A DNA stretch of 64,000 nucleotides from the NCBI GenBank assembly GCA_015478725.1, contig JADMIG010000009.1, positions 1-64,000 on the forward strand. Reading direction: 5' to 3'. Positions 8,901 to 21,918 of this stretch are shown here, in pieces; position 1 is the stretch's first letter, and each line of letters starts with the position of its first letter. The translations under genes and the position numbers were made by a program. The DNA comes from Chloroflexota bacterium (lineage in GTDB: Bacteria; Chloroflexota; Limnocylindria; Limnocylindrales; CSP1-4). The notes beneath the pieces were generated by a model. The model saw only the letters and a list, made by a program, of their open reading frames with translations. It ran no database searches and was not told the origin of the DNA.

Positions 8901-9509
8901 GCCGGGCAGGGCGATCGACTGCAGGCGGGATGCGGTGTTGACGAGATCCCCGGCGACCATGCCCTGGTTGGTCGCGCCGATCGTGACGGCGGCCTCGCCG
9001 GTGAGGATGCCGGCCCGAACGAGGAGATCCAGCCCGGCACGCACCCCGAGGGCTCCGACGCCGTCGACGAGATCGAGGGCGGCCCGCACGGCGCGCTCGG
9101 CGTCGTCCTCGTGGGCCGTGGGTGTCCCCCAGACCGCCATGACCGCGTCACCGATGAACTTCTCGACCGTGCCGCCGTATCGCCCGACGATCTCCGTCGC
9201 GAGATCGAAATACGCGGTCAGCGTCTCGCGGACCTCCTCGGCATCGCGGCCCTCCGCGAACGAGGTGAAGCCGACGAGGTCGGCGAAGAGGATGGAGACG
9301 AGTCGTCGCTCGGCGGTCGGCGGCGGCGCCCCCTCGGGCACCGCTCGGGGATCCGCGCTCCCGAGCGCCGTGGCGCACTCCTCGCAGAACCTCGCCCCGG
9401 GCGGGTTCGCCGCGCCGCAGGCCGGGCACGTGATCGAGAGGCGCGCGGCACACTCGGTGCAGAACTTCGCGCCGACCCGATTCTCCGTGCCGCAGCTCGA
9501 GCAGATCAT
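5979..9509 (-). CDS. class III nucleotide cyclase with zinc ribbons, AAA ATPase and TPR region
   Basis: A 1176-aa signalling protein. Two zinc ribbons open it (Cys 3, 6, 17, 20 and 28, 31, 42, 45). A class III adenylate/guanylate cyclase domain spans about 67-240. Both metal aspartates (FADLVGFT, FIGDAVMAVWG), the lysine of VEKFIGD and the Asn/Arg of NTASRLQ are present, so catalysis is plausible. An AAA/NTPase region follows with Walker A GQAGIGKSR and Walker B ALVFEDLQWSDD. The C-terminal ~550 residues are TPR-like helical repeats. This architecture is common in soil bacteria; the input signal is unknown. It lies 56 nt downstream of the GGDEF gene on the same strand, so the two are probably co-transcribed. 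Confidence 0.88.
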   Translation of the reverse strand: MICSSCGTENRVGAKFCTECAARLSITCPACGAANPPGARFCEECATALGSADPRAVPEGAPPPTAERRLVSILFADLVGFTSFAEGRDAEEVRETLTAYFDLATEIVGRYGGTVEKFIGDAVMAVWGTPTAHEDDAERAVRAALDLVDGVGALGVRAGLDLLVRAGILTGEAAVTIGATNQGMVAGDLVNTASRLQSIALPGSVVVGDATRQAAGAAIAFEPLGEAVLKGKALPVPAFRALRVVAERRGTGRTDLLEPPFVGRADELRLLKEQFHATGRERRARLVSLVGQAGIGKSRLAWELEKYLDGVVEPVWWHRGRSPAYGEGVTFWALGEMIRRRAGLAEGDDEPTTRAAVATMLARHIPDADERRWIEPRLFTLLGLEGTPPGGRQELFAAWRTLFERIAADGTVALVFEDLQWSDDGLLDFIEHLLDWSGAHPIFVVTLARPELLDRRPGWGTDRRGAIAMRLEPLHETSMRELLGALVPGLPEIATARILARADGIPLYLVETVRMLVADGRLALGDGAYRPMADLGDLDVPATLHALVAARLDALPAPDRVLVQDAAVLGQSFTVAALAAVTGEDVATLAQRLAALARRELLVIETDPRAPTRGQYAFVQALLREVAYGTLAKRERRSRHLAAARHFESLEDDELAGALATHYLAAYRAAPDGPEGEAAAAQARVSLRAAADRAEALGALGQAIDWLRAAVDVAPGPAERAELLQRMGGIEALATRFDDAERTLAAAAGASRDLGDRAAALHATALLAQTQLSAARISRALATVEAARGEAEALADQPSAAVAVAVFSEVYARAAFRSEGDAVAVEWSDRALALAEPRRLDEVVAMALITKGSSLVNLGPYREGIAILNGAYLDARAHSLHVAALRAGVNLAALQMDVDPRLSLEWTKDGIATARRYGFSAFAPYQASNLFGAQRTGDWSFIREAAAELAGTIRDEPTIQWVNDMGSWQGAWRGEDLRGRPEGLIREAEEAGDPQSLVNGCLWALEAAFAGEDYPAAVAYGLRLLEHAFANPNARFWVGRAALHAGDRALVDRVLATLEPSLGGACDADLAALQAGRAALDGWSDEAVADYRSALAVYRDLGLRFDVAITALDMAALVGPGESAVRAAAAEARPILVELGATPVVARLDRLVPRAEERTDAATTANTGSTASTVPA

Positions 9510-9565
9510 GCGGCCTGTCTCTCCCTCAGCGGCGGTCGCGATGGAACACGCCGAGGTGGCGTCGC

Positions 9566-11521
9566 TCAGGCGGCGACGACCTGGTCGCGGCCGGCTCGCT
9601 TGGCCATGAACAATCCGACGTCGGCGGCGCTGAGGAGCGCCTCGCGGGTGGGATCCGACGAGTCGAGCTCGGCACAGCCCGCGGAGACGGTCGCCCGAAG
9701 CTGCTGGCCGTCCGGACCGAGGATCGGACGGCCAGCGAGATCGGCCCGCACGTCCTCCGCCGCCGTGAGCGCTCCATCGCGGTCCGCGCCCTCGAGGATC
9801 GCGACGAACTCCTCGCCACCATAGCGGGCGACGAGATCGGCCGACCGGAACCGCGTCTTGAGGATGCCGGCAAACGCCCGGAGAACCGCGTCGCCGGCCT
9901 GATGGCCGTGCTTGTTGTTGAACCGCCCGAAGTGGTCGAGGTCGAACATGATCGCCGCGACCGGTCGTCGTCCCTCGCGATCGCGCGACCAGCGAGCGAT
10001 GATGTGATCGAGGCTCGCGTCGAAGTGGCGGCGGTTGTAGAGGCCCGTCAGCGGGTCGCGGATGGCGAGCGCCCGGATTTCCTCGACGAGCGCCGCGTTC
10101 GCCAGGGCGAGTGCCGCCTGTGCACCGAGCAAATCGAGGATCTCGCATTCGGTCGGCGAAAAGGCACTGAAGTTCGCCTGTCTGCGGGCGACAGTGATCG
10201 CGCCGATGACCACCCCGTCATGGACGAGCGGCACCGCCGCCGACGAGATCGTGTCCTCCGGGATCCTGTCGCGGAGGTCACCCGCGTAGTCCGCCCGACC
10301 AAGGGCGTCCGAGACGACGAGTTGTTTCGTTGCGATGGCCCTTCCCACACCACCCTCGTTCGGCCGGATCTCCGAGCCGATCGCACCCTCGCCGAGACCG
10401 CGGACCGCCCGGAGGACGTACCGTCCGGTCGCGGGCTCGAACACCGTGAGCCCGACGATCTCCGCGGGGATGACTTCCGCCACGGCGTCGACGAGCGTCG
10501 GCCACAGTCGCTCGGAGTCGAGGACCCCGCCGGCAGTCCTGGCGAAGCCAGTGAGCGAGGCGAACAACCGCGCTCGATCGGCGAGGTTCTGCTGGTCCCG
10601 GCCGATGATGAGCGCCGTCGAAAGTCGATGGGCGAGCGTCTCCGCGAGGTGGAGGTCCGCCGCGTCGAGGGGAGCCTCGGCCGGCGCCTCGATCGAGAGG
10701 ACGCCGAGCGTGACGCCCTCCGCTTTGAGCGGCATCGCGATCTCGCTCCGGACGGCACGATGACCGGCGACGTAGTCCGGGTCCTCGGCGACGTTCGTCA
10801 GGAGGATCGGTTCGCCGGACCGGAAGGCGCGGCCGACGACGCCGCGACTCGGGTCGAAGTCGTCGTCGAGCGCCTCGTACCCGCGCCGGGCGCGGAGGCG
10901 GAGGCGGCCGTCGTCGGCGAGGAACAGGGCGAGGAACGAGTAGCCCATGTGCTCGGCGAGCGACCTGAGGACGACGTCGAGCGTGTCGGCCGTCGGTCCG
11001 GTCCTGGCGAGGAGGTCGCCGGCCTCTTCGATCCCCGCCAGCGCCGCTTCCTCGCGGCGCTGGTCCGTGACATCAACCCCGGCGCTGATGACGTGGCTCA
11101 GCGTGCCGTCGGCGGCGAAGAAGCAGGAATTCGACCAGGAGATGAGTCGGATGGCTCCGTCGCGGGTGACCCAGTGGTTCTCGTTCGGGGCCGGAGGCTC
11201 CCCCGCCCGGAGGCGACCGATCGCGGCTTTCACCGTGCCGGCCTCCGAGGCCGGCACGAGGTACTCCCAGAACGGGCAGTCCGGCAGCTCGGCGCGGCGA
11301 TAGCCGGACGATATCTCGCACGCCCGGTTGAAGCGGACGAACCGGCCATCCGGAGCGATGACGCACAGCAGCGAGCCGGCGACGTCGATGACGGCGTCGA
11401 GGAAGCCCCGTTCATCCTCGAGGATCGCACGGCGGGCGAGCTCCGACGGGCGATCGCGCTCGTCACGCATCGTTCGCCACGCCCCCGTCCGATCGATGTT
11501 CACCCGGGACCGCCTCGTCAT
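9566..11521 (-). CDS. diguanylate cyclase, PAS-GAF-GAF-GGDEF
   Basis: A cytoplasmic sensor of 651 aa that should make c-di-GMP from two GTP. A PAS domain (about 40-155, with GRFVRFNRACE and HVISAGVDVTD) is followed by two GAF domains (about 165-310 and 325-480) and a C-terminal GGDEF domain (about 490-650). The active site is intact as RYGGEEF, and an inhibitory I-site RSAD lies five residues before it, so product inhibition is expected. No transmembrane segment is seen. ATG at 11470 is an alternative start. A TACGAT box at 11581-11576 could be its promoter. It precedes the cyclase-AAA-TPR gene. Confidence 0.9.
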   Translation of the reverse strand: MTRRSRVNIDRTGAWRTMRDERDRPSELARRAILEDERGFLDAVIDVAGSLLCVIAPDGRFVRFNRACEISSGYRRAELPDCPFWEYLVPASEAGTVKAAIGRLRAGEPPAPNENHWVTRDGAIRLISWSNSCFFAADGTLSHVISAGVDVTDQRREEAALAGIEEAGDLLARTGPTADTLDVVLRSLAEHMGYSFLALFLADDGRLRLRARRGYEALDDDFDPSRGVVGRAFRSGEPILLTNVAEDPDYVAGHRAVRSEIAMPLKAEGVTLGVLSIEAPAEAPLDAADLHLAETLAHRLSTALIIGRDQQNLADRARLFASLTGFARTAGGVLDSERLWPTLVDAVAEVIPAEIVGLTVFEPATGRYVLRAVRGLGEGAIGSEIRPNEGGVGRAIATKQLVVSDALGRADYAGDLRDRIPEDTISSAAVPLVHDGVVIGAITVARRQANFSAFSPTECEILDLLGAQAALALANAALVEEIRALAIRDPLTGLYNRRHFDASLDHIIARWSRDREGRRPVAAIMFDLDHFGRFNNKHGHQAGDAVLRAFAGILKTRFRSADLVARYGGEEFVAILEGADRDGALTAAEDVRADLAGRPILGPDGQQLRATVSAGCAELDSSDPTREALLSAADVGLFMAKRAGRDQVVAA

Positions 11522-11575
11522 CCTGGCACATGGCCGTACCGATCGCCGGAATCACGCTCGCGACGACAGACCCGG

Positions 11576-11581
11576 ATCGTA
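11576..11581 (-). promoter_or_regulatory. -10 box TACGAT before the GGDEF gene
   Basis: TACGAT on the minus strand, 54 nt before the longest start. It fits the TAnnnT pattern seen throughout the window. No -35 is evident. Confidence 0.3.
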
Positions 11582-11789
11582 GCCGCCGCACGACGAGATC
11601 CCATCCGCCGGAGGTCATCGCCGGGGCGCGCGATAGTCATCGCGGATCCACCCGTTCAGCGGAGAGGGCCGGTTCCTCCGTTGCGCCGGCGCGCGATGGT
11701 ATGAGACCTCCGACCCGCCGGCCATCGTCTGTCAGGTCGGTGCCACGCAGCTCCGCTATCGGCTGCGGGCGATCGACGATCTCCACGCG

Positions 11790-12026
11790 ATGCTCAGGAC
11801 CCGCGGCGACTGGATGCCACTCGGCGCTGCGGACGAGCAGAAGGCGGCGGCGGAAGGCACCGTGGAGGCCTGGGGGCGGGCCGTGGACAACCCGGTCGGC
11901 GGCTGGTACGGCCTGAAGAAGGGACTCCGCGGCCGGTTCGGCATGTATCTCCCGCCGCTCCTCGAGGCACTCGGCCTTGCGGACGTCACCCACGACCCGA
12001 AGAACAACCGGATGCGCGCCCGCTGA
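11790..12026 (+). CDS. DUF6855-like protein, N-terminally truncated
   Basis: The 78-aa frame carries the conserved second half of this small-protein family: GDWMPLGAADEQK, EGTVEAWGRAVDNPVGGWYG and LKKGLRGRFGMYLPPLLEAL. Homology continues upstream in the same frame for about 30 codons (DPPAIVCQVGATQLRYRLRA, from roughly 11700). There is no ATG, GTG or TTG between the in-frame stop at 11634 and the ATG at 11790. Family members begin about 20 residues before that conserved block. The gene has therefore lost its 5' end and is probably a pseudogene, although a shortened product could still be made from 11790. Function of the family is unknown. Confidence 0.6.
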   Translation: MLRTRGDWMPLGAADEQKAAAEGTVEAWGRAVDNPVGGWYGLKKGLRGRFGMYLPPLLEALGLADVTHDPKNNRMRAR

Positions 12027-12058
12027 GACCGCCGCCGGGGTTGGCGCGAACGGCGGTC
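12027..12058. terminator. hairpin between convergent genes
   Basis: GACCGCCG (12027-12034) pairs with CGGCGGTC (12051-12058) across a 16-nt loop. It begins right after the DUF6855-like stop and precedes the end of the symporter gene on the other strand. There is no T-tract, so termination is plausible but unproven. Confidence 0.35.
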
Positions 12059-12109
12059 CGGTCGCGGCGGCGAGTGCTCCCCCTTCGGCTTCTCCGCGAT
12101 GTGGGCTTC

Positions 12110-13570
12110 CTACGCGATGCCGGCGGCGGGCACGGCCGGCTCGTAGTCCGCGTGGCTGAGGACCCGACCCGTCCGGGTCCGGCCGACGGCATGCGCGGCG
12201 ACGCTTCCGACCACGACGACGCCGAGGTTGAGGACGAAGGCGACGAGGCCGATGTAGAGCTTCGTCCCCCCGGCGCCACCCACCGGATAGCTGGAGAGCG
12301 AGCTGCTGAAGCCATTGGCGAGGAGCCAGTACGTCCCCGTCGCCATGCCGACCGCCCAGCCGACCATCACGGCGCGGCGGTCGAGCCACGGGACGTAGAG
12401 GGCGAGGAAGACCGCGGGCAGGGTCTGGAGGATCCAGGCGCCGCCCGCGAGCTGGAGCGTGATCGCGTATTGGGTCAACCCGGGAATGAGGATGAAACCG
12501 ACGGCCCCGACCTTCACGACGAGCGAGGCGATCTTGGCGACCTGCGCCTCTTCGCGGGGCGTCACGTCGGGACGGATGTACTCGCGGTAGATGTTGCGGC
12601 AGAACAGGTTGGCGGCCGCGATCGACATGATCGAGGCGGGAACCAGGGCGCCGATCGCGATCGCCGCCAGGGCGAAGCCGGCGAACCAGCTCGGGAAGGC
12701 GAACTGGAAGAGCTGCGGCACCACGCTGTTCGCTCCGTACGGCGCGACGGGCTTGATCCCGGCGGCGATGGCCATGTAGCCGAGGAGGGCGATGAGGCCG
12801 AGCAGGAACGAATAGGCCGGCAGGAACGCCGCGTTGCGCTTGATCACATGCTGGCTCTTCGAGGCGAAGGTCCCGGTGATGGCGTGCGGATAGAGGAAGA
12901 GCGCCAGAGCCGATCCGAGGGCCAGGGTCGAGTAGCCCGCGAAAAGCGAGGGCGGGAGCGTCAGCTTGGCGGCCGGGACCGCGGCGAAGACGGCGCCGAA
13001 GCCCCCGAGCTTGGCCGGGATGACGACGATCGCCGCGATCACGGTGATCCAGATGAGCGTGTCCTTGACGATCGCGATGAGCGCCGGGGCGCGCAGCCCG
13101 CTGACGTAGGTGAAGACGGCGAGCACGAGGAAGGCGATGATGAGGGCCGCCTCGATGTTGATCCCGAGCGCCTGGATCACCACGGCGATGCCGAGGATCT
13201 GGAGGGCGATGTACGGCATCGTGGCGAGGATCCCGGTCAGGGCGATGAGCAGCGCGAGCGTCCGGCTGTCGAAGCGATCCTTGACGAAGTCCGAGGCCGT
13301 CACGTAGCCCCGGTTGCGGGCGACCTGCCAGAGGCGCGGCATGATGAGGAAGACAAGCGGGTAGACGATGATCGTGTAGGGCAGCGCGAAGAGACCGAGC
13401 GCGCCCGAGCCGAAGACGAGCGCCGGCACGGCGACGAAGGTGTACGCCGTGTACAGGTCGCCGCCGAGCAGGAACCAGGTGACGATCGTCCCGAAGCGAC
13501 GGCCGGCGAGCCCCCACTCCTCGATCAGGCTCGCCGCGGTCGTCAATGGGGTCGCGGCCGTCATGTTCAT
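12110..13570 (-). CDS. sodium:solute symporter, MctP-like, missing the first helix
   Basis: A 486-aa SSS-family permease related to the monocarboxylate carrier MctP. Conserved segments are present: EEWGLAGRRFGTIVTWFLLG, GDLYTAYTFVAVPAL and many later transmembrane helices. Family members have an extra N-terminal helix and linker before the EEWGLGGRRFG motif. Here those ~35 residues are absent, and residues 1-15 are simply the antisense of a TauE/SafE fragment on the other strand. The gene thus looks 5'-truncated by a rearrangement near 13525. Whether a protein of this form still folds or transports is doubtful. The substrate (acetate, pyruvate or lactate in characterised relatives) is inferred. 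Confidence 0.72.
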   Translation of the reverse strand: MNMTAATPLTTAASLIEEWGLAGRRFGTIVTWFLLGGDLYTAYTFVAVPALVFGSGALGLFALPYTIIVYPLVFLIMPRLWQVARNRGYVTASDFVKDRFDSRTLALLIALTGILATMPYIALQILGIAVVIQALGINIEAALIIAFLVLAVFTYVSGLRAPALIAIVKDTLIWITVIAAIVVIPAKLGGFGAVFAAVPAAKLTLPPSLFAGYSTLALGSALALFLYPHAITGTFASKSQHVIKRNAAFLPAYSFLLGLIALLGYMAIAAGIKPVAPYGANSVVPQLFQFAFPSWFAGFALAAIAIGALVPASIMSIAAANLFCRNIYREYIRPDVTPREEAQVAKIASLVVKVGAVGFILIPGLTQYAITLQLAGGAWILQTLPAVFLALYVPWLDRRAVMVGWAVGMATGTYWLLANGFSSSLSSYPVGGAGGTKLYIGLVAFVLNLGVVVVGSVAAHAVGRTRTGRVLSHADYEPAVPAAGIA

Positions 13571-13736
13571 CGCCGTCGCGCCCGTCGCCTGGGCACCGGC
13601 CGTCCTCCTCGCCGTGGGCTCGATCGCCGGCGGTCAGCTCGGCGCGCGGATCGGTCGTCGCCTGCCGTCGACCGTCCTGCGCACGGTCATCGTCGTCGTC
13701 GGTCTGACCGTCGCCATCCGCCTCCTCCTCGGCTGA
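13527..13736 (+). pseudogene. C-terminal fragment of a TauE/SafE sulfite-exporter family permease
   Basis: From 13527 the plus-strand frame reads LAAVVNGVAAVMFIAVAPVA, then VGSIAGGQLGARIGRRLPST and a final hydrophobic helix. This is the usual last ~65 residues of TauE/SafE (DUF81) permeases: the NG motif, GGQLGA(R/K)xGRRLP and the C-terminal helix. The codons before 13527 are antisense to the symporter and show no TauE homology. Only the last two helices remain, so this is a remnant. Confidence 0.7.
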
Positions 13737-13748
13737 GGCCCCGCGGCG

Positions 13749-19129
<5,381 letters not shown>

Positions 19130-19204
19130 TCAGGGAGTTGTCGGGCCCGCACGGTCGGCGGCCCTCGGCGTTCAGGATATCGCCGCCGAGGCGGAGGCAC
19201 GGCG

Positions 19205-19210
19205 TAGAGT
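19205..19210 (+). promoter_or_regulatory. -10 box TAGAGT before the 63-aa membrane protein
   Basis: TAGAGT precedes the ATG at 19250 by 39 nt. GGAAGG at 19233-19238 could be the ribosome binding site. Confidence 0.3.
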
Positions 19211-19249
19211 GGCGGCCACAGTCATCCCCCACGGAAGGTGCGACGAGCG

Positions 19250-19441
19250 ATGTCCAGGCCACGCCTCGCGGTCGCCGCCCTCCTCGCCATCGTCGGGATC
19301 GTCTGGTTCGGTCAGGGCATCGGCGCGATCGGCGGAAGCGTGATGACCGGGAGCTCGTTCTGGGAGTTCATCGGCCTCGCCTGCCTCGTCGGCGCCGGCG
19401 TCATCGCATGGCGCGCCCGCCGCCCGCCTCCACCTCGCTGA
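19250..19441 (+). CDS. small membrane protein, 63 aa
   Basis: A short protein with two hydrophobic segments: residues 5-26 (LAVAALLAIVGIVWFGQGIG) and about 36-53 (FWEFIGLACLVGAGVIAW), ending RARRPPPPR. It looks like a two-helix inner-membrane protein; no function is known. A GTG at 19238 adds four residues. GGAAGG lies 11 nt before the ATG. Its last 41 bases overlap the 3' end of the MFS gene on the opposite strand. Confidence 0.55.
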   Translation: MSRPRLAVAALLAIVGIVWFGQGIGAIGGSVMTGSSFWEFIGLACLVGAGVIAWRARRPPPPR

Positions 19442-20693
19442 TCGGCACGGCCGCTCCGGGGATGAGCCGGAGCGCGAAGACGGCAGCGAGCAGACTCGCC
19501 GCGACGGCGACCCCGACGGTCCCCTCGAACGACGCGGCGACGAGCCACCCGGCGAGCACGGAACCGATCGGCGAGCCGAGATAGTTGATCGACATCGAGA
19601 CGGCGAACGCCCGACCGGTCCAGGCCGGATCCGTCCGGCGCTGGCGGAGGGTGAACATCGCGACGTCGATCGGCCCGTTCGCCACGCCGATGACGAGCAG
19701 GGCGACGATGACCGTCCACAGGCCGCCGGGCAGCAGGAGCACGCCGAAGGCGGCGGCGAAGGCGAACATCGGCAGCCCGATGAGCAGGCGCTCGCGACCG
19801 CGAGTGTCGATCCGGCCCATGAGCGACGCCGCGACGACTCCACCGAGCCCCTCGATCGCGAAGACGGCCCCGACGACGAGCTCACCGAGCCCGAGGCGCT
19901 GCAGGACGATCACCGGGACCATGATCGTCGTCATGCCACCGGCGAGGTTGAGCGTCGAGATCGCGGCCCCGAGACCGCGAAGCGTCGGATTCCCGAGCGT
20001 GTAGCGGAGGCCGAGCCAGGCGTCCCGGAGCAGGCTTCCCGTCGTTGCGACGACCGACTCCGGCTCCCGGATCCCGATCATGACCACGGCGGCGATCCCG
20101 AAGGCGAGGCCGATGACGATGAGCGCCCTCGGTCCGCCGAGCGTCGCCACGAGACCGGCCGCGACCGGCGGTCCGACGATCGAGGCGACGACGAAGCCGG
20201 CCGAATCGACCGCGTTCATCCGTTCCCAGAGGTGCCGCGGAACGATGATCGGGAAGAGGCTCCGCACCCCCGTCGCGCTCAGTGGGCCGGTGAGCGACGA
20301 GACGGCCGCGATGAGGACGAGGAGCGCGGCTGGCAGGGCATTCGCGAGGGCGAGCGCGCCGATGAGCACGAGCGAGCCCATCGCGGCCACGTAGTCGATG
20401 ACCACGAGGCGGCCCCGCCCGTGCCGGTCGAGGAGGGCGCCGGCGATCGGACTTACGAGGAGGCCCGGGACGACGCTCGCGAACGTCACCACGCCGGCGA
20501 GGATCGTCGAGTGGTACGCGGCGAGCGTGAAGAGCACCGTCGCGACGCCGAGCATCGAGCCGGCGATCCGCGCGATCTGCATCGCGAGGAGGACGCGCCC
20601 GAGGGAGGGGACCCCGAGCAGCGCCCGATAGGACCGCTCGCCCGGAGTGTCCGCCGGTGGGGCGATCGGCGGCGGTACTCCGCCGATCGTCAC
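19401..20693 (-). CDS. MFS transporter
   Basis: A 430-aa permease with about 12 hydrophobic segments and the MFS loop signature LLDRHGRGRLVVIDYVAA between helices 2 and 3. It resembles the drug/siderophore exporter branch (DHA3-like) in overall layout, but the substrate cannot be read from the sequence. The start is a GTG; length is normal. It sits 27 nt downstream of the 6-phosphogluconate dehydrogenase gene on the same strand and could be co-transcribed with it. Its end overlaps a small plus-strand gene. Confidence 0.85.
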   Translation of the reverse strand: MTIGGVPPPIAPPADTPGERSYRALLGVPSLGRVLLAMQIARIAGSMLGVATVLFTLAAYHSTILAGVVTFASVVPGLLVSPIAGALLDRHGRGRLVVIDYVAAMGSLVLIGALALANALPAALLVLIAAVSSLTGPLSATGVRSLFPIIVPRHLWERMNAVDSAGFVVASIVGPPVAAGLVATLGGPRALIVIGLAFGIAAVVMIGIREPESVVATTGSLLRDAWLGLRYTLGNPTLRGLGAAISTLNLAGGMTTIMVPVIVLQRLGLGELVVGAVFAIEGLGGVVAASLMGRIDTRGRERLLIGLPMFAFAAAFGVLLLPGGLWTVIVALLVIGVANGPIDVAMFTLRQRRTDPAWTGRAFAVSMSINYLGSPIGSVLAGWLVAASFEGTVGVAVAASLLAAVFALRLIPGAAVPISEVEAGGGRAMR

Positions 20694-20720
20694 GCGACCG
20701 GTCGCCGGGACCGGCCCGAT

Positions 20721-21740
20721 TCAGCCCGCTGGCTTCTGCTCATCGTGGCCCCCGAACTCCTTCCGCATCGCCGACAGGAGTCGGTTCGCGAATTCAGCTT
20801 CGCCGCGAGATTCGAAGCGGTCGAAGAGGGCAGCCGAGAGGACGTGGATCGGGACCCCCTCGTCGATCGCGGCGAGCATCGTCCAGCGGCCCTCGCCCGA
20901 ATCCGAGACCCGACCGCTGAAGCCCTCCAGCGTCGGCGAGACGGACAGTGCCTGGGCGGTGAGGTCGAGAAGCCACGAGGCGACGACGCTGCCCCGCCGC
21001 CACACCTCCGCGACGGCGGGGATGTCGATGTCGTAGCGGTAGAGCTCCGGCTCGCGGAGCGGCGTCGTCTCCGCGTTGACCGCGCGATCCACCTTCCCGA
21101 CGTTCGCATGGGCGAGGACGTTGAGGCCCTCCGCGTAGGCAGCCATGATCCCGTACTCGATCCCGTTGTGGACCATCTTCACGAAATGGCCCGCGCCCGC
21201 CGGCCCGCAGTGGAGATAGCCCTCCTCCGCCGGCGACGGGGTCCCCGTGCGACCCGGCGTTCGCCCGGCCGAGGCGACCCCGGGCGCGATGGTCCGCAGG
21301 AGCGGATCGATCCGGTCGATGGTCTCGTCCTCGCCGCCGATCATGAGGCAGAACCCGCGCTCGAGCCCGAAGACACCACCGCTCGTCCCGATGTCGACGT
21401 AGTGGATGCCCCGCTCGGCGAGCGCCCTGGCCCGGCGGATGTCGTCGTGGTAGTAGCTGTTGCCACCATCGATGATCGTGTCGCCGGGCGACATCCGCGC
21501 TGCGAGCTGGTCGATCATGCCTTGGGTGGCGGCGGCCGGGACCATGATCCAGGCAACCCGCGGCAGGCTGAGTTTCGCGATGAAGTCGTCGAGGTCCGCG
21601 GCGCCGATCGCCCCTTCGGTGGCGAGGCCGGCGACGGTCGCCGGGGTCCGCGTCCAGACGACGCACTCGTGGCCACCGCGCATCAGCCGGCGGACGATGT
21701 TCGCGCCCATCCGCCCCAGCCCAACCATCCCGAGCTGCAT
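20721..21740 (-). CDS. gnd: 6-phosphogluconate dehydrogenase (decarboxylating), short form
   Basis: A 339-aa enzyme of the pentose phosphate pathway that converts 6-phosphogluconate to ribulose 5-phosphate with NAD(P)+. The nucleotide-binding fold [20 protein letters not shown] opens the protein. [27 protein letters not shown] and the catalytic [18 protein letters not shown] follow. The length matches the shorter, often NAD-dependent, bacterial form rather than the 470-residue one. AGGAG lies 6 nt before the ATG. The divergent gene on the other strand starts 178 nt away. Confidence 0.92.
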   Translation of the reverse strand: MQLGMVGLGRMGANIVRRLMRGGHECVVWTRTPATVAGLATEGAIGAADLDDFIAKLSLPRVAWIMVPAAATQGMIDQLAARMSPGDTIIDGGNSYYHDDIRRARALAERGIHYVDIGTSGGVFGLERGFCLMIGGEDETIDRIDPLLRTIAPGVASAGRTPGRTGTPSPAEEGYLHCGPAGAGHFVKMVHNGIEYGIMAAYAEGLNVLAHANVGKVDRAVNAETTPLREPELYRYDIDIPAVAEVWRRGSVVASWLLDLTAQALSVSPTLEGFSGRVSDSGEGRWTMLAAIDEGVPIHVLSAALFDRFESRGEAEFANRLLSAMRKEFGGHDEQKPAG

Positions 21741-21866
21741 CTCATCTCCTGTCCGTGGTCACGGCTCGTCGCCGCGACGTCCGATCCGGCGATCCAGGGG
21801 CGCCGCTCGCCCGCCGTGGTGAGGTCGTCTCACAGGATACGGTGCGCCGCGGAGTCGATGGTCCGG

Positions 21867-21872
21867 TAGCAT
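21867..21872 (+). promoter_or_regulatory. -10 box TAGCAT before the GIY-YIG-like gene
   Basis: TAGCAT in the divergent 178-bp gap between gnd and the plus-strand gene, 46 nt before the ATG. The context GGTAGCATCGG recurs at other promoters here. Confidence 0.4.
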
Positions 21873-21918
21873 CGGAGGGGTCACCATCGGGAGGCGCGGA
21901 TCCTCCGCCCCTCCGGCC

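Noticed and set aside
9510-10148. Extension of the cyclase-AAA-TPR frame into the GGDEF gene
   Set aside because: The zinc ribbon starts at 9509 and the added residues are antisense-like arginine-rich sequence overlapping the conserved GGDEF domain.
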